NCBI RefSeq assembly: GCF_011742555.1
Contig: NZ_JAAQQR010000010.1
Span: 62,001 to 126,000, forward strand
DNA from: Luteibacter jiangsuensis
GTDB lineage: Bacteria; Pseudomonadota; Gammaproteobacteria; Xanthomonadales; Rhodanobacteraceae
DNA length: 64,000 bases
Direction: 5' to 3'
The notes below the pieces were generated by a model. That model was not told the DNA's origin. It saw only the letters and a program-made list of their open reading frames with translations, and made no database searches. Position 1 is the first letter of the stretch. Every line of letters starts with the position of its first letter. Position numbers and translations under genes: made by a program. Shown one piece after another: positions 8,987 through 19,100 of the stretch.

Positions 8987-9053
8987 GTGGCGATTTTCTC
9001 GCCACCCATTCTCACCGTTCGCGACGGCAACCGCCTGTAAATAGGCCGTCTTT

Positions 9054-9074
9054 TTTACACATCAATTTACACAT
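9054..9074. repeat. Two direct copies of TTTACACAT near the prophage edge
   Basis: TTTACACAT occurs at 9054-9062 and again at 9066-9074, about 50-70 bp from the tRNA-Asn 3' end. Short direct repeats here could be integrase arm-type sites (inference). Confidence 0.4.
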
Positions 9075-9079
9075 GGGGC

Positions 9080-9112
9080 AAAAGAAAAGGGCCAGCATCG
9101 CTGCTGACCCTT
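9080..9112 (-). terminator. Intrinsic terminator of tRNA-Asn
   Basis: On the minus strand an 11-bp stem (AAGGGTCAGCA with TGCTGGCCCTT, one G-T pair) and a GCGA loop are followed by TTCTTTT. It lies 8 bp after the tRNA CCA end. Confidence 0.8.
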
Positions 9113-9120
9113 GGTATCTC

Positions 9121-9197
9121 TGGCGCCCGAAGTTGGACTCGAACCAACGACCCCCTGATTAACAGTCAAGTGCTCTAACCGGCTGAGCTATTCGGGC
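9121..9197 (-). tRNA. tRNA-Asn (anticodon GTT), CCA encoded
   Basis: The 77-nt cloverleaf on the minus strand has the acceptor stem GCCCGAA/TTCGGGC, discriminator G and an encoded CCA. The anticodon loop is CTGTTAA with anticodon GTT. The prophage abuts its 3' side, which is the usual arrangement when a temperate phage integrates in a tRNA gene. Confidence 0.96.
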
Positions 9198-9209
9198 GGG
9201 GAGCCACGT

Positions 9210-9238
9210 ATTTTGTGGAACTGGCGGGGGGCTGTCAA
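9210..9238 (-). promoter_or_regulatory. Sigma-70 promoter of tRNA-Asn
   Basis: On the minus strand a perfect -35 TTGACA is followed by a 17-bp spacer and -10 CAAAAT, 13 bases before the tRNA 5' end. Confidence 0.7.
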
Positions 9239-9244
9239 GCGTCG

Positions 9245-9787
9245 TTAATGCTGCCGCGCGGGGGCCGCGGCGCACGCGGCCGCTTCGTGCGGCCGAACGG
9301 GGTGCCGGTGCGCCAGCCCGGCATTGCCGACGACCACGGCAAGGGCCGTGGCGGGGCGCGATGCCACGCAGAGCACGATCCGCTGGTTCGTGCCGTAGGC
9401 CGCGCCGCGGCGGGTGAAATGGATCTCATGTCGCCCGGAGGGTCGAATGACGCGCAGATGTCCCGGCATGGGCGGAGCCGATACGAGGATGTTCCCTTCC
9501 TTGCCCTCGTTGAACCCGCGAGCGGTCCAGCCCGCGGTCCAGTCCACCGCAGGAGCGCACTCGAACCCCTCGCGGCCGGGGCACACGCGGACATCGACAT
9601 CCCGCCATAGTGCGACCGATCGGGCGTGACGCAGGGTGTCGAGCAGGCTGTCCGCGGCCGCCCGCAGGCGGTAGCGGGCGAGGGCCTCGGTCATGGCGGG
9701 AAGGGCGAGCGTGGCGGCAATCGCCGAGATCGCAAGCACGGCCACCAGTTCCGTGAAGGTGAAGCCGGGCGAACGGCGTGAACGCAT
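9245..9787 (-). CDS. FimT/GspH-family pseudopilin
   Basis: This 180-residue type IV pilus or type II secretion minor pseudopilin of the GspH/FimT group has a short basic leader ending in Gly before the methylated Phe ([15 protein letters not shown]). Glu5 is in place, followed by a ~20-residue hydrophobic helix. The globular domain has a Cys pair ([10 protein letters not shown]). I chose the ATG at 9787 over one 30 bp upstream because it gives the usual leader of about eight residues. It stands alone here, divergent from uvrB, as fimT genes often do in Xanthomonadales. PilD would process it and it would prime pilus assembly. Confidence 0.85.
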   Translation of the reverse strand: MRSRRSPGFTFTELVAVLAISAIAATLALPAMTEALARYRLRAAADSLLDTLRHARSVALWRDVDVRVCPGREGFECAPAVDWTAGWTARGFNEGKEGNILVSAPPMPGHLRVIRPSGRHEIHFTRRGAAYGTNQRIVLCVASRPATALAVVVGNAGLAHRHPVRPHEAAACAAAPARQH

Positions 9788-9918
9788 GGGCCAAGATGGC
9801 AGCGACAGGGCCACCAACCATGTCTGGGACGAATACGATCGGCCAGTCGGTGCCCCACATCACGGCACGTAGGCGCCAGCGCTTTAAACTCGACGTCCGA
9901 ACCAGCATATCGTCAGCC

Positions 9919-11943
9919 ATGACCGATCGCTTCCAGCTCGTTTCCCCGTACAAGCCCTCCGGCGACCAGCCCGAGGCCATCGCACGCCTTGCCGAGGGCT
10001 TCGAGGCCGGCCTGGCCGCGCAGACCCTGCTCGGCGTGACCGGCTCAGGCAAGACCTTCACGATCGCGAACGTGATCGAGAAGGTCCAGAAGCCCACCAT
10101 CGTCCTGGCGCCGAACAAGACCCTCGCGGCGCAGCTTTATGGCGAGTTCAAGGAGTTCTTCCCGCACAACGCGGTGGAGTACTTCGTCAGCTACTACGAC
10201 TATTACCAGCCTGAAGCCTATGTGGTCGCCTCGGACACCTTCATCGAGAAGGATTCGAGCATCAACGACCACATCGAGCAGATGCGGCTTGCCGCCACGA
10301 AGGCGCTGCTGTCCCGGCGCGACGCGCTGATCGTCGCCACGGTCTCGGCCATCTACGGCCTGGGCGATCCCGAGGACTACATGAGCCTTCGCCTCATCCT
10401 CTCGCGAGGCGAGCATATCGAGCAGCGCGCGCTGATTCGCCAGCTCACCGAATTGCAGTACGTGCGCAACGAGATGGAACTGCGGCGCGGTACCTATCGC
10501 GTACGCGGCGAAGTGATCGACGTGTTTCCCGCCGAGTCGGAATCCGAGGCGCTTCGCATCGAATTGTTCGACGGCGACGTGGAGAACCTGTCGCTGTTCG
10601 ATCCGCTCACCGGCGAGGTGCTGCGCAAGGTGCCGCGCTACACCGTGTATCCGAAGACGCATTACGCGAGCACGCGCCAGAGCGTGTTGAACGCGATGGA
10701 GACGATCAAGGTCGAGCTGTCCGAGCGTCTGGAGCAGCTGTACCGCGACAACAAGCTGGTGGAGGCGCAGCGTCTGGAACAGCGCACCCGCTTCGATCTG
10801 GAAATGATGGCCGAAGTGGGCTTCTGCCAAGGCATCGAGAACTACTCGCGCCACATGACCCGCCGCGGCCCGGGTGAACCGCCGCCGACCTTGTTCGACT
10901 ACCTGCCACCGGACGCCCTGATGGTGGTGGACGAATCGCACGTGACCGTGCCGCAGCTGGGGGCCATGTACAAGGGCGACCGCTCGCGCAAGGAAACGCT
11001 GGTGGAATTCGGGTTCCGTCTGCCCTCGGCGATGGACAACCGGCCCCTGCGCTTCGAGGAGTGGGAACGTCGCGCGCCGCGCGCCATCTACGTGTCCGCC
11101 ACGCCGGCGAAGTACGAGCTGGAGCGCTCGGACGACAACGTGGTGGAGCTCGTCGTACGCCCCACCGGACTTATCGATCCCGAGGTGGAAGTGCGCCCGG
11201 TGCGCACCCAGGTGGACGACCTGCTCGGCGAGATACACAAGCGTGTGGCCATGGGCGACCGCGTGCTGGTCACGACGCTGACGAAGCGCATGGCGGAGAA
11301 CCTCACCGATTACCTCTCCGAGCACGACGTGAAGGTGCGCTACCTGCACGCCGACATCGACACCGTCGAGCGCACGGAAATCATTCGCGACCTGCGCCTG
11401 GGCGAGTTCGACGTGCTGGTGGGCATCAACCTCCTGCGCGAAGGCCTCGACATGCCCGAGGTGTCGCTCGTGGCGGTGCTCGACGCCGACAAGGAAGGTT
11501 TCCTGCGTTCCACCCGTTCGCTCATCCAGACGATCGGCCGCGCGGCCCGCAACGTGCGCGGCAAGGCCATCCTCTACGCCGACGAGATCACGGGCTCGAT
11601 GAAAGAAGCCATGGACGAGACGGCCCGCCGCCGCGAGAAGCAGATGGAGTACAACGCGGCGCACGGCATCACCCCGAAGACGGTGGTTCGCCGCATCGCC
11701 GACATCATGGAAGGCGCACGCGCCGACGTGGGTTCGCGCGGCGGCAAGGGCAGGAAGGGCAAGGAGACGAAGAAGGTCGCCGAGGAGGCCACGGACTATG
11801 GCGCGCTAAGTCCGGAGCAGGTCGGCTCGACAATCAAGAAACTCGAGGCCCGCATGTACAAGCATGCCCAGAACCTGGAGTTCGAGGAGGCAGGCAAGCT
11901 CCGCGACGAAATCCACCGCCTGCGTGAAAGAGCCCTGCGCTGA
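9919..11943 (+). CDS. uvrB: Excinuclease ABC subunit B
   Basis: DNA damage-verification helicase of nucleotide excision repair. UvrB takes damaged DNA from UvrA and recruits UvrC. It is 674 residues, the normal length. Walker A is GVTGSGKT near residue 40. The damage-probing beta-hairpin is [10 protein letters not shown] near 95. The DESH box (VVDESHVT) lies near 335. The C-terminal UVR domain that binds UvrC is at about 637-670. The start ATGACCGATCGC fits the family N-terminus; the open frame extends further upstream without conservation. A possible -10 TAAACT lies at 9885-9890. No clear LexA box is visible. Confidence 0.98.
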   Translation: MTDRFQLVSPYKPSGDQPEAIARLAEGFEAGLAAQTLLGVTGSGKTFTIANVIEKVQKPTIVLAPNKTLAAQLYGEFKEFFPHNAVEYFVSYYDYYQPEAYVVASDTFIEKDSSINDHIEQMRLAATKALLSRRDALIVATVSAIYGLGDPEDYMSLRLILSRGEHIEQRALIRQLTELQYVRNEMELRRGTYRVRGEVIDVFPAESESEALRIELFDGDVENLSLFDPLTGEVLRKVPRYTVYPKTHYASTRQSVLNAMETIKVELSERLEQLYRDNKLVEAQRLEQRTRFDLEMMAEVGFCQGIENYSRHMTRRGPGEPPPTLFDYLPPDALMVVDESHVTVPQLGAMYKGDRSRKETLVEFGFRLPSAMDNRPLRFEEWERRAPRAIYVSATPAKYELERSDDNVVELVVRPTGLIDPEVEVRPVRTQVDDLLGEIHKRVAMGDRVLVTTLTKRMAENLTDYLSEHDVKVRYLHADIDTVERTEIIRDLRLGEFDVLVGINLLREGLDMPEVSLVAVLDADKEGFLRSTRSLIQTIGRAARNVRGKAILYADEITGSMKEAMDETARRREKQMEYNAAHGITPKTVVRRIADIMEGARADVGSRGGKGRKGKETKKVAEEATDYGALSPEQVGSTIKKLEARMYKHAQNLEFEEAGKLRDEIHRLRERALR

Positions 11944-11950
11944 GGCAGTC

Positions 11951-11970
11951 GCCCCTGCGAAGGCAGGGGC
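11951..11970. repeat. Short palindrome after uvrB
   Basis: GCCCCTGC and GCAGGGGC form a perfect 8-bp stem with a GAAG loop, 8 bp after the uvrB stop and without a T tract. It could act as a weak terminator or be a dispersed palindromic repeat. Confidence 0.5.
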
Positions 11971-12017
11971 CCAGTGACTCGGGCTCGCGGCGGGGCGGCC
12001 GGCAATCTGTCGCCCCC

Positions 12018-12046
12018 TTGCACGCCCCGCCGCCGCCCGCTAAACT
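12018..12046 (+). promoter_or_regulatory. Sigma-70 promoter of tRNA-Val
   Basis: TTGCAC (-35), an exact 17-bp GC-rich spacer and TAAACT (-10) are followed by a GC-rich discriminator, typical of stable-RNA promoters under stringent control. The tRNA begins 12 bases after the -10. Confidence 0.75.
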
Positions 12047-12058
12047 GCGCAGCTCTTC

Positions 12059-12133
12059 GGGCGGTTAGCTCAGCGGTAGAGCACTACCTTGACATGGTAG
12101 GGGTCACAAGTTCGATCCTTGTACCGCCCACCA
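12059..12133 (+). tRNA. tRNA-Val (anticodon GAC), CCA encoded
   Basis: The acceptor stem is GGGCGGT/ACCGCCC with encoded CCA. The anticodon stem CTACC/GGTAG holds loop TTGACAT with anticodon GAC. Total length is 75 nt. Confidence 0.96.
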
Positions 12134-12163
12134 CTTTCCCTTTGGAAGTGGCACGAAGACCAC

Positions 12164-12190
12164 AAAAAGGAGCCTCGGGCTCCTTTTTTT
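12164..12190 (+). terminator. Intrinsic terminator of tRNA-Val
   Basis: The stem AAAAAGGAGCC/GGCTCCTTTTT with a TCG loop is followed by T residues. Its T tract overlaps the -35 of the next promoter. Confidence 0.85.
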
Positions 12191-12216
12191 GTGCCTGTCG
12201 CACCGTAGGCTAAACT
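12189..12216 (+). promoter_or_regulatory. Putative promoter of the hemJ-like gene
   Basis: TTGTGC, a 16-bp spacer and TAAACT lie 22 bp before the ATG at 12239. The short leader leaves little room for an SD: GGAG at 12233-12236 is close to the ATG. Confidence 0.5.
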
Positions 12217-12238
12217 CGCCGTTTTCCATGACGGAGCG

Positions 12239-12664
12239 ATGCCGGTGGCCTACCTTCTGACCAAGTCCCTGCACATCGTGTTCGTCATCGCCTGGATGGC
12301 CACGGTGTTCTACCTGCCGCGCATCCTGGTGAATATCGTCGAAGCGGGCGCCGAGCCGGCGGTGAAGGCGCGCCTCGAACTCATGGGCCGCCGCCTCTAC
12401 AAGTTCGGCCACAACATGTTCGGCCTCGCTTTCATCTTCGGCCTCGTGCTGTGGCTGTACTTCCACGTGACCGGTGGCTGGCTGCACGCCAAGATCGCGC
12501 TGGTGATCCTCATGCTGGCCTATTTCATCTGGACCGGGCGTCTGCTGAAGAAGAGCATCGCCGGCGGCGCGCTGCCGGCTCCGAAGACCCTTCGCATCCT
12601 CAACGAGCTGCCGGTGCTGGTGCTGCTCGCCATCGTGTACCTCGTGGTGGCCAAGCCATTCTGA
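12239..12664 (+). CDS. hemJ: HemJ-like (UPF0093/CopD-fold) membrane protein
   Basis: This 141-residue protein has four predicted membrane helices and the conserved N-terminal His in SLHIVFVIAWMATVFYLPR. A Lys-rich cytoplasmic segment lies before the last helix. HemJ proteins oxidise protoporphyrinogen IX to protoporphyrin IX in heme synthesis, in bacteria that lack HemG or HemY. Length and the HxxF...W...LPR pattern fit the family. A more general CopD-family function cannot be excluded from sequence alone. It stands as a single gene between tRNA-Val and recC, with its own promoter-like sequence. Confidence 0.8.
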   Translation: MPVAYLLTKSLHIVFVIAWMATVFYLPRILVNIVEAGAEPAVKARLELMGRRLYKFGHNMFGLAFIFGLVLWLYFHVTGGWLHAKIALVILMLAYFIWTGRLLKKSIAGGALPAPKTLRILNELPVLVLLAIVYLVVAKPF

Positions 12665-12731
12665 GGTCTCACCCGGGGAGACGCGGATCGGCGATGATGC
12701 CCATCGCGAAGTTTCGCCCTGGAGCCGCCCA

Positions 12732-15700
12732 TTGAGCGACGTGGACACCATCGTGCCGGGCCTGATGGTCCTGCACGGCAACCGCCTCGAAGAACTGCGC
12801 GACGTGCTGGTCGGCTGGCTGGCGCGCACGCCGCTGCGTCCGCTGGAAGACGAGCGCGTGCTCGTGCAGTCCAACGGCATTGCGCAGTGGTTCCGCATGG
12901 CGCTGGCCCGCGGGCGCGACGAGGGTGGGTTGGGCATCGCCGCAGCCGTGGACGTGGAGTTGCCCGGCCGTTTCCTCTGGGAAGCCTATCGCGCGGTGCT
13001 GGGGCGCGACGCGGTGCCGCAGGCATCGCCCTTCGACAAGTCGCGGCTGGTGTGGCGCCTGATGCGGCTGCTGCCTGCCGTTTCGCATGAGCCCGGGTTC
13101 GAGCCCCTGGCGGCGTTCCTCGGCGACGGGACGGACGCGCGCAAGCGCCACCAGCTGGCCGAGCGCCTTGCCGATCTCTACGACCAGTACCAGGTCTATC
13201 GCGCCGACTGGCTCGACGACTGGGCGGCATCGCGCAACGTGACGCGCGACGCGCGCGGCGGCGCGCCGACCCTCTCCGAGGCCGATCTCTGGCAGGCCGA
13301 GCTGTGGCGGCGCCTCCTGGCCGACGTGGGCGAACAGGAGGCCCATGGCCACCGGGCCGCGGTGCACGAGCGCTTCCTCGCCGCCGTGTCCGGTGCCACC
13401 GAACGCCCCAAGGCGCTTCCCAGGCGCATCGTGGTCTTCGGCATGTCCTCGTTGCCGCGGCAGACGCTGGAAGCCCTTTCCGCACTCGGCCGCTGGGCGC
13501 AGGTGCTGCTCGTGGTGATGAACCCGTGCCGGCACTATTGGGCGGACATCGTGGACGATCGCGAACTGCTGCGTGCCGAGCGTCGGCGCCAGCAGGCCAA
13601 GCCCGGCATGCCCGCGCTGCCCTCGGAAGAGGACATGCACATGTTTGCCCATCCGCTGCTGGCGGCGTGGGGCAAGCAGGGGCGCGATTACATCCGCCTG
13701 CTCGACGAATTCGACAACCCGGAGGCTTACCGCGACCGCTTCACCGCGTGGGATCAGCGTATCGACCTGTTCGCGGAGCCGCGCACCGATACGCTGCTTG
13801 GACAGGTGCAAGGGGCCATCCTCGATCTGGAGCCGCTGCCCGTCACGCCATACGCGTTGAAAGAGGGCGACACGTCCATCGCCTTCCACGTCACCCATGG
13901 CCCGCAGCGCGAAGTGGAAGTACTGCACGACCAGTTGCTGGCGCGCTTCGAAGAGGCCTCGCGCAAGGGCGATCCCATCCTTCCCCGCGATGTCATCGTG
14001 ATGGTGCCCGACATCGAAACCTACGGGCCACACATCGATGCCGTGTTCGGCCGTGTGCCGCGCGACGATGCGCGCTTCATTCCGTACAGCATCGCCGACC
14101 GCACCGCGCGCGGCACGGCGCCGATGGTCATGGCGCTGGACATGCTGCTGGCGTTGCCCGAGTCGCGTTTCGGTGTGAGCGACATGGCCGACCTGCTCGA
14201 CGTGCCGGCCGTGCGCGAACGCTTCGGCCTCGGCGAGGACGATCTTCCGCTCCTGCATCGCTGGATCGAAGGTGCCGGCGTGCGCTGGGGACTGGATGCG
14301 GCGCAGCGCGCTTCCCTCGGCCTCCCCGCCCTGGAACAGAACACCTGGTTCTTCGGCCTGCGGCGCATGTTGCTCGGGTACGCCGCGGGGCAGGGCGAGG
14401 CCTGGGGCGATATCGAGCCTTACGGCGAAGTGGGCGGCCTGGATGCGCGTCTGGTCGGGCCGTTGGCCGACCTCTTGGACGCGCTCGGCATGCACTGGCG
14501 TCAACTGGCGGAACCTGCGTCTCCCGGGGCGTGGGGCGAGCGCCTGCGCGCGCTCCTGCGCGACCTGTTCGCGCCGTCGAGCCCCGATGACCGCATGCTC
14601 CAGGAGCGTCTGCTGGATGCATTGGAGACCTGGGAAGGCGCCTGTGCCGAGGCCTCGTTCGCCGAGCCGCTGCCGGTGGAGGTCGTGCGCGAGGCCTGGC
14701 TGGCGCCGTTCGACGAGGGCGGCCTTTCGAAGCGATTCCTCGCCGGCGCGGTGAGTTTCGGCACGCTGATGCCGATGCGCGCGATCCCGTTTCGTGTCGT
14801 TTGCCTGCTCGGCATGAACGACGGCGACTACCCTCGTGCGCGGCCGCCGATGGACTTCGACCTGATGGCGCGATCGGGTGCGTGGCGTCCGGGCGATCGC
14901 TCGCGCCGCGAGGACGATCGCTATCTGTTCCTGGAGGCGCTTCTCTCGGCGCGCGACGCCTTGCATGTGGGTTGGGTGGGGCGGAGCGCACGCGACAACG
15001 CGGAACTCGCGCCGTCGGTACTGGTGGGCCAGCTGCGCGACTATCTCGCGGCAGGGTGGCGGATGGAAGGCGGCGGCGACGTGCTGTCGGCCCTTACGGT
15101 AACCCACCCTCTGCAACCGTTCAGCCGGGCGTATTTCCAGGAAGGCGATCCGCGCCTCTTCACCTATGCGGGCGAATGGCGGGTGGCGCACGACGCGCGC
15201 GACGAGCACCGTGACGCCGCCCTCGATCCCCTGTCCGTCGAGGGGGCCATACCCATCGCCACCCTGCGCCGCTTTCTGCGTCATCCCGTGCGCGAGTTCT
15301 TCAATGCCCGGCTTGGCGTGCGTTTCGATGCGGCGGAGGCGGCGACCGAAGACAACGAGCCCTTCTCCCTGGGCGGTCTCGACCGCTACGGAATGACCGA
15401 CACGCTGCTGCGCGCGGCGCTGCGTGAAGAGGGCGACGACCCCGTGCGTGCCATCGAAAGGGCGAGCGCAAGGCTGCAACGTAGCGGCGCGCTTCCCATG
15501 GGCGGCTTCGCCGGTATGGCGCGGCGTACGCTGGAAGAGGGTGCGATAGCCGTGCATGCGCGGTACGCGGCCGAACGCGCGCGCTGGCCGGTGGATGCGG
15601 GCAAGCGCGAACTGGCCGTCTCGATCGATGGCCTGGTCATCGAGGACTGGCTGGCCGGCTTGCGCATGGATGGCGGCGGGCGCCTGGTGTCCTTACGCGC

Positions 15701-16163
15701 CTCGCCTACCGCCGTCATCGACAGGGAAGGGCGCCCCGCGGCACATCGGCTGGTCGAGGCGTGGGTCGAGCATCTCGTTGCGCAGGCCGCGGGCGTCGTC
15801 GTGGAAACGCGCTATGTCGGCCCGGACAGCACCATCGTGATGCCCCCGCTCGATAGCGACATGGCACACGATTTTCTGCTCCGCGTGGTGCGGATGTGGC
15901 GGGAGGGTATGCGCCGTCCGCTGCCCGTCGCCGTACGCACGGCGCTGGCATGGCTTGGAGCGGACGAGGACAAAGCCGAAACGGCCGCACGCGTGGCCTA
16001 CGGCCCCGCGGCGCCCGGCACGCGCGTTCCCGGCGAGGTCGACCAGGATGCATACCTGCGTCGTGCCTTCCCGCAGTTCGGGGCGTTGCTGGCAAGTGGC
16101 TTCGTGGACTGGCTGCCCGCCTATGCGGATTTCCTTGGCGCGCTGCGCGTGGAGGCGGCATGA
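12732..16163 (+). CDS. recC: Exodeoxyribonuclease V gamma subunit RecC
   Basis: This 1143-residue Chi-recognition subunit of the RecBCD helicase-nuclease repairs double-strand breaks and degrades foreign linear DNA. The N-terminus (LMVLHGNRLEELRDVL, VQSNGIAQWF) and the family feature of an inactive helicase fold without Walker motifs are present. The C-terminus has the degenerate nuclease-like domain. The start appears to be TTG at 12732, after GGAG at 12721; an internal ATG 33 bp later would drop the conserved N-terminus. The stop overlaps recB (ATGA). The order recC-recB-recD, all with 4-bp overlaps, indicates one transcript and coupled subunit synthesis. Confidence 0.95.
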   Translation: MSDVDTIVPGLMVLHGNRLEELRDVLVGWLARTPLRPLEDERVLVQSNGIAQWFRMALARGRDEGGLGIAAAVDVELPGRFLWEAYRAVLGRDAVPQASPFDKSRLVWRLMRLLPAVSHEPGFEPLAAFLGDGTDARKRHQLAERLADLYDQYQVYRADWLDDWAASRNVTRDARGGAPTLSEADLWQAELWRRLLADVGEQEAHGHRAAVHERFLAAVSGATERPKALPRRIVVFGMSSLPRQTLEALSALGRWAQVLLVVMNPCRHYWADIVDDRELLRAERRRQQAKPGMPALPSEEDMHMFAHPLLAAWGKQGRDYIRLLDEFDNPEAYRDRFTAWDQRIDLFAEPRTDTLLGQVQGAILDLEPLPVTPYALKEGDTSIAFHVTHGPQREVEVLHDQLLARFEEASRKGDPILPRDVIVMVPDIETYGPHIDAVFGRVPRDDARFIPYSIADRTARGTAPMVMALDMLLALPESRFGVSDMADLLDVPAVRERFGLGEDDLPLLHRWIEGAGVRWGLDAAQRASLGLPALEQNTWFFGLRRMLLGYAAGQGEAWGDIEPYGEVGGLDARLVGPLADLLDALGMHWRQLAEPASPGAWGERLRALLRDLFAPSSPDDRMLQERLLDALETWEGACAEASFAEPLPVEVVREAWLAPFDEGGLSKRFLAGAVSFGTLMPMRAIPFRVVCLLGMNDGDYPRARPPMDFDLMARSGAWRPGDRSRREDDRYLFLEALLSARDALHVGWVGRSARDNAELAPSVLVGQLRDYLAAGWRMEGGGDVLSALTVTHPLQPFSRAYFQEGDPRLFTYAGEWRVAHDARDEHRDAALDPLSVEGAIPIATLRRFLRHPVREFFNARLGVRFDAAEAATEDNEPFSLGGLDRYGMTDTLLRAALREEGDDPVRAIERASARLQRSGALPMGGFAGMARRTLEEGAIAVHARYAAERARWPVDAGKRELAVSIDGLVIEDWLAGLRMDGGGRLVSLRASPTAVIDREGRPAAHRLVEAWVEHLVAQAAGVVVETRYVGPDSTIVMPPLDSDMAHDFLLRVVRMWREGMRRPLPVAVRTALAWLGADEDKAETAARVAYGPAAPGTRVPGEVDQDAYLRRAFPQFGALLASGFVDWLPAYADFLGALRVEAA

Positions 16164-19100
16164 GCGTCGCACCGCTGCAGCCCGTGTCCATGCCGCTGCA
16201 TGGCGTGCGCCTCATCGAAGCGAGCGCCGGCACCGGAAAGACCTGGACCATCGCCGCGCTCTACGTGCGCGCCGTGCTTGGTCACGGTTTGCCGCAGCCG
16301 TTGCTGCCGCCGCAGCTGCTCGTCGTCACGTTCACCGAAGCCGCCACGCAGGAACTGCGCGAGCGCATCCGCGCGCGCCTCGTCGAGGCCGCCACGGCTT
16401 TCCGCGCGTCGGCCTCCGCGGAACCGTTCCTCGCGGAACTGATCGCGGCCTACCCGGCGGAAGCGCATGCAAACTGCGCGCGACGACTCGAACTGGCGGC
16501 ACAATGGATGGACGAAGCCGCCATCTTCACCATCCATGGCTGGAGCCAGCGCATGCTCACGCAGCACGCCTTCGGCAGCGGCCATGCCTTCGCGCTCACG
16601 CTGGAGCCCGACGAAAGCGAACTGCTGGCAGATTGCGTGCGCGATTACTGGCGCCAGGCGTTCTATCCCTTGTCGCCGCGCCAGGCGGAAGCCGTTCTCC
16701 AGGAATGGCGTTCGCCCGACGATCTGCTGCGCTCGCTGAAGCCGCTGTTTCATGGCGGCGACGTGACCCTGCGCGTCGACGGGCAGATCCTCGACGCCGT
16801 GACCGACCCGCGGGCATTGCTTGCCGCGCGCGAAGCATGGGAGGCGGAGAACGAGCGCCTGCTGGCGGAGGCCGCCTCGGCGTGGCGCGCCGATGTCGAC
16901 CGCATCGAAGCGCTGCTGACGGATGCTTCCGCATCCAAGGTGCTCAACAACAACCGTTATCGGCCCGACCGCATGCCGGGTTACCTCGCGCCCTTGCGCC
17001 GCTGGGCGTTCGGTGGCGAGGCGAGCGAAGAAGAACTCCAGCGCTTCACGGCCACGCGCCTGGGCGATGCCACCGGCAAGGGCAAGGCGCGTCCCGAACA
17101 TCCGGCCTTTGCCGCCCTGGATGCCTGGCAAGCGGGAACCGAAGGCAGGGTGGAAATTCGCCATGCTCTGCTGGTCGATGCGCTGGCTCGCGTGCGCGAA
17201 CGCTTCGCCACGCTGAAACGCAAGCGCGCACAGATCGGTTTCGACGACCTGCTGCAACGCCTGGATGCCGCACTGGGCAGCCCCACTGGCGACGTGCTCG
17301 CGGAGACCATCCGCAGGCAGTTTCCGCTGGCGCTGATCGACGAGTTCCAGGACACCGACCCTATCCAGTACCGCATCTTCAGCCGCGTGTACGCAGGCGT
17401 GCAGGATGTGGGTCTGTTGCTGATCGGCGATCCGAAGCAAGCGATCTACGCCTTCCGCGGTGCCGACATCCACACCTATCTTTCCGCGCGGAGGCAGGCG
17501 AGCGCCCCGCATTACAGCCTCCATACCAACTTCCGCTCCACCCAGGCCATGGTGGAGGCGGTGAACGCGGTATTCCTGCATGGGGAGCGACACCCCCAGG
17601 GCGCGTTCCATTTTCCGGAGCGCAGCCTGCCGTTCGTGCCCGTCGAGGCGAAGGGCAGGGCCGAACGCTTCGTGGCCGGCGGCGCAGACCAGCCCGCATT
17701 GCGCCTCTGGCTGCTCGACGACGAGGCACCCGTCGGCGTGCGGCACTATCGCGAGCAGATGGCGGATGCCTGCGCCAGCGAGATCGTGCGATTGCTGGAA
17801 GGCGCCGCGCGCGGGGATACCGGGTTCGCGGAGGGCGGGGACCGCCTCGTTCCCCTGAAGCCTGCCGATATCGCCGTGCTGGTGCGCAGCCGCGCCGAAG
17901 CGGCGCAGGTGCGTTCGTCGCTGGCTGCACGGCAGGTTCGCAGCGTTTTCCTCTCCGACCGCGATTCCGTGCTGGAGAGCGTCGAGGCCGGTGACGTGCT
18001 GGCATGGCTCCGTGCTGTGGCGTCGCCCGCATCCGATGTCGCGATGCGCGCCGCGCTTGCCACGCGCACGCTCGATCTCGGGTATGCGGAGCTGGAGCGG
18101 CTGAATACCGACGAAACCCATTGGGAGCGGCGTGGCGAGCTGTTCGTTGGCCTGCATCAGGTGTGGCAACAGGCCGGCGTGCTCGCGATGCTGCACTCCC
18201 TGCTGCATCGCTTCGACCTGCCTGCGCGCCTGCTGAGCCGCACCGGCGGCGAGCGGGCGCTCACCAATGTGCTCCACCTTGCCGAACTGTTGCAGCACGC
18301 CGCATCCACCCTCGACGGCGAGCAGGCGCTCATCCGCCATCTCGCCGAACGCATCGCGGACACCGCCGGCCATCACGGCGACGACCAGCTCGTGCGGCTG
18401 GAAAGCGACGACGACGTCGTGAAGGTCGTGACCATCCACAAGTCCAAGGGCCTCGAATATCCGCTGGTGTTCCTGCCCTTCGTGTGCGCCAGCGGCGGCA
18501 CGCATCCCGGGCAGGCCGCCTATCGCTACCACGACGGCACGGGCAGCCAGCTGGAGCTGGTGAGCAAGTCGAAAGGTGGCGAGGCGTCCGAGCGCGCCAA
18601 GGAAGCGGCCGACCTGGCCGAGCTCCAGGAAGACCTGCGCCTGCTCTACGTGGCCATGACTCGCGCCCGTCATGCCTGCTATGTCGGCGTGGCGCCGGTG
18701 TGCCACAACAACTCGCGCACCCCGCAGGTGCACCGCAGCGCGTTCGGCCACCTGCTGGGCGGTGGCAAGGAGATCGGCAACGGTGCGATCGCGGGCCTGC
18801 TTCGCGAACTCGCGAACGATGTCCCGTCGATTCGCGTGGAGTACATGCCTGTGCCCGACGAGCATCGTTACGTCCCGGCCGAGCGGGAGGTGGCGCCGCG
18901 GGTGGCACGCGAACCGTCCATGGGGCGCGCCGAGCCGTGGCGCATCGCCAGCTATAGCGGTTTGCGCTATGCGAAGGACATCGCGGCGCCCGAGACCGCG
19001 GCCGACGATGTCATCGTCGAGTATGCGACCGAGCCCGTTGTCCCGGTGCCGGCGGTCACGGGCATTCACGCCTTCGAGCGTGGCGCCGAAGCCGGCACGT

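Noticed and set aside
8580-9005. A single 141-residue minus-strand gene
   Set aside because: Its first ~72 residues lie over the other zinc-finger ORF and show no pattern. The TGATG overlap and matching zinc motifs favour two small genes.
9788-9918. LexA box in front of uvrB
   Set aside because: No match to the E. coli CTGT-N8-ACAG form or the Xanthomonas TTAGTA-type palindrome was found.
12669-15557. A 962-codon open frame antisense to recC
   Set aside because: It has no recognisable motifs and mirrors the high-GC third positions of recC. The sense frame carries clear RecC features and operon overlaps.
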